Origin: DRQF01 sp964559135 | GTDB taxonomy: Bacteria; Planctomycetota; GCA-002687715; DRQF01 | Length of the DNA: 6,362 bases | Direction of reading: 5' to 3' | Assembly (NCBI GenBank): GCA_964559135.1 | Contig: CAZLGG010000160.1 | Coordinates: 1-6,362, forward strand | In this document: positions 6,294-6,362 of the stretch, one piece after another | Position numbering within the stretch: position 1 is the first letter of the stretch | Layout: each line of letters opens with the position of its first letter | Notes under the pieces: generated by a model | What the model was told of the DNA's origin: nothing | Databases searched by the model: none | Seen by the model: only the letters and a program-made list of their open reading frames with translations | Made by a program: the position numbers and the translations under genes

Positions 6294-6362
6294 ATGACCC
6301 AAGACACCGCCACGCACGACACCTCGAGGAGTCACGAGTTCGATGCCTATCGGCGCCTCGAC
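6294..6362 (+). CDS. Start of the next operon gene, cut by window edge
   Basis: ATG 6294 opens 23 sense codons up to the window end, beginning MTQDTATHDTSRSHEFDAYR. It starts 7 nt after the argC stop, with GGAG at 6279-6282 as a somewhat distant Shine-Dalgarno sequence. The visible part is polar and looks like a disordered leader, so no family can be named. The position suggests another arginine or lysine pathway enzyme, by context only. Confidence 0.55.
   Translation, partial: MTQDTATHDTSRSHEFDAYRRLD

Noticed and set aside
4907..6322. Long minus-strand open frame (471 aa) opposite argC
   Set aside because: Typical antisense shadow of high-GC coding sequence; rich in Gly, Arg, His and Glu, with no domain, while the plus strand carries clear ArgC motifs.
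1..6362. CRISPR array, tRNA or rRNA genes
   Set aside because: No regularly spaced direct repeats and no cloverleaf or rRNA-like sequence were seen on reading both strands.

Overview
The window comes from a bacterium with a GC-rich core genome, but it reads as two joined regions. Positions 1 to about 4000 have moderate GC and many orphan or damaged genes. Positions 4050 to 6362 are a tightly packed, very GC-rich biosynthetic operon. Two hand-counted 60-base samples show the contrast: 1321-1380 has 25 G/C of 60, and 4801-4860 has 45 of 60. TTG and GTG starts, a stand-alone SecD-like protein and an ArgC of the LysY-like kind would suit a high-GC Gram-negative lineage such as Planctomycetota. 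No marker here fixes the taxonomy.

Left part. (a) 2-532 is the remnant of an IS21-family transposase (IstA). It keeps the end of the DNA-binding region and the segment before the catalytic domain, then jumps over the first catalytic Asp into unrelated sequence. (b) 533-1059 holds no gene I can defend, although one frame stays open through it. (c) 1060-1746 encodes a DUF3750-like protein with a Gly-Pro-Asn-Ser-Asn-Thr-Phe motif. (d) 1786-2622 encodes an unrecognised protein with one N-terminal membrane anchor; after its TGA the same frame stays open for 46 more codons. (e) 2805-3855 encodes a single-membrane-span protein resembling the periplasmic P1 domain of SecD, but a +1 frameshift near 2970 splits it.

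Right part. A good sigma70-type promoter (4014-4041), with palindromic half-sites between its -35 and -10 boxes, faces an operon. The operon encodes a BioD/DUF1611-like P-loop protein (4131-5228), N-acetyl-glutamyl-phosphate reductase ArgC or its LysW-dependent relative (5222-6286, overlapping by 7 nt), and a third gene cut by the window edge (from 6294). The 7-nt overlap and strong Shine-Dalgarno sequences imply coupled expression. The P-loop protein may therefore serve arginine or lysine-type biosynthesis.

The points most worth attention are the P-loop/ArgC pairing with its operator-like promoter, the frameshifted orphan SecD-like protein, the in-frame tail after the TGA, and the Ser-for-Cys papain-like motif in the DUF3750-like protein.
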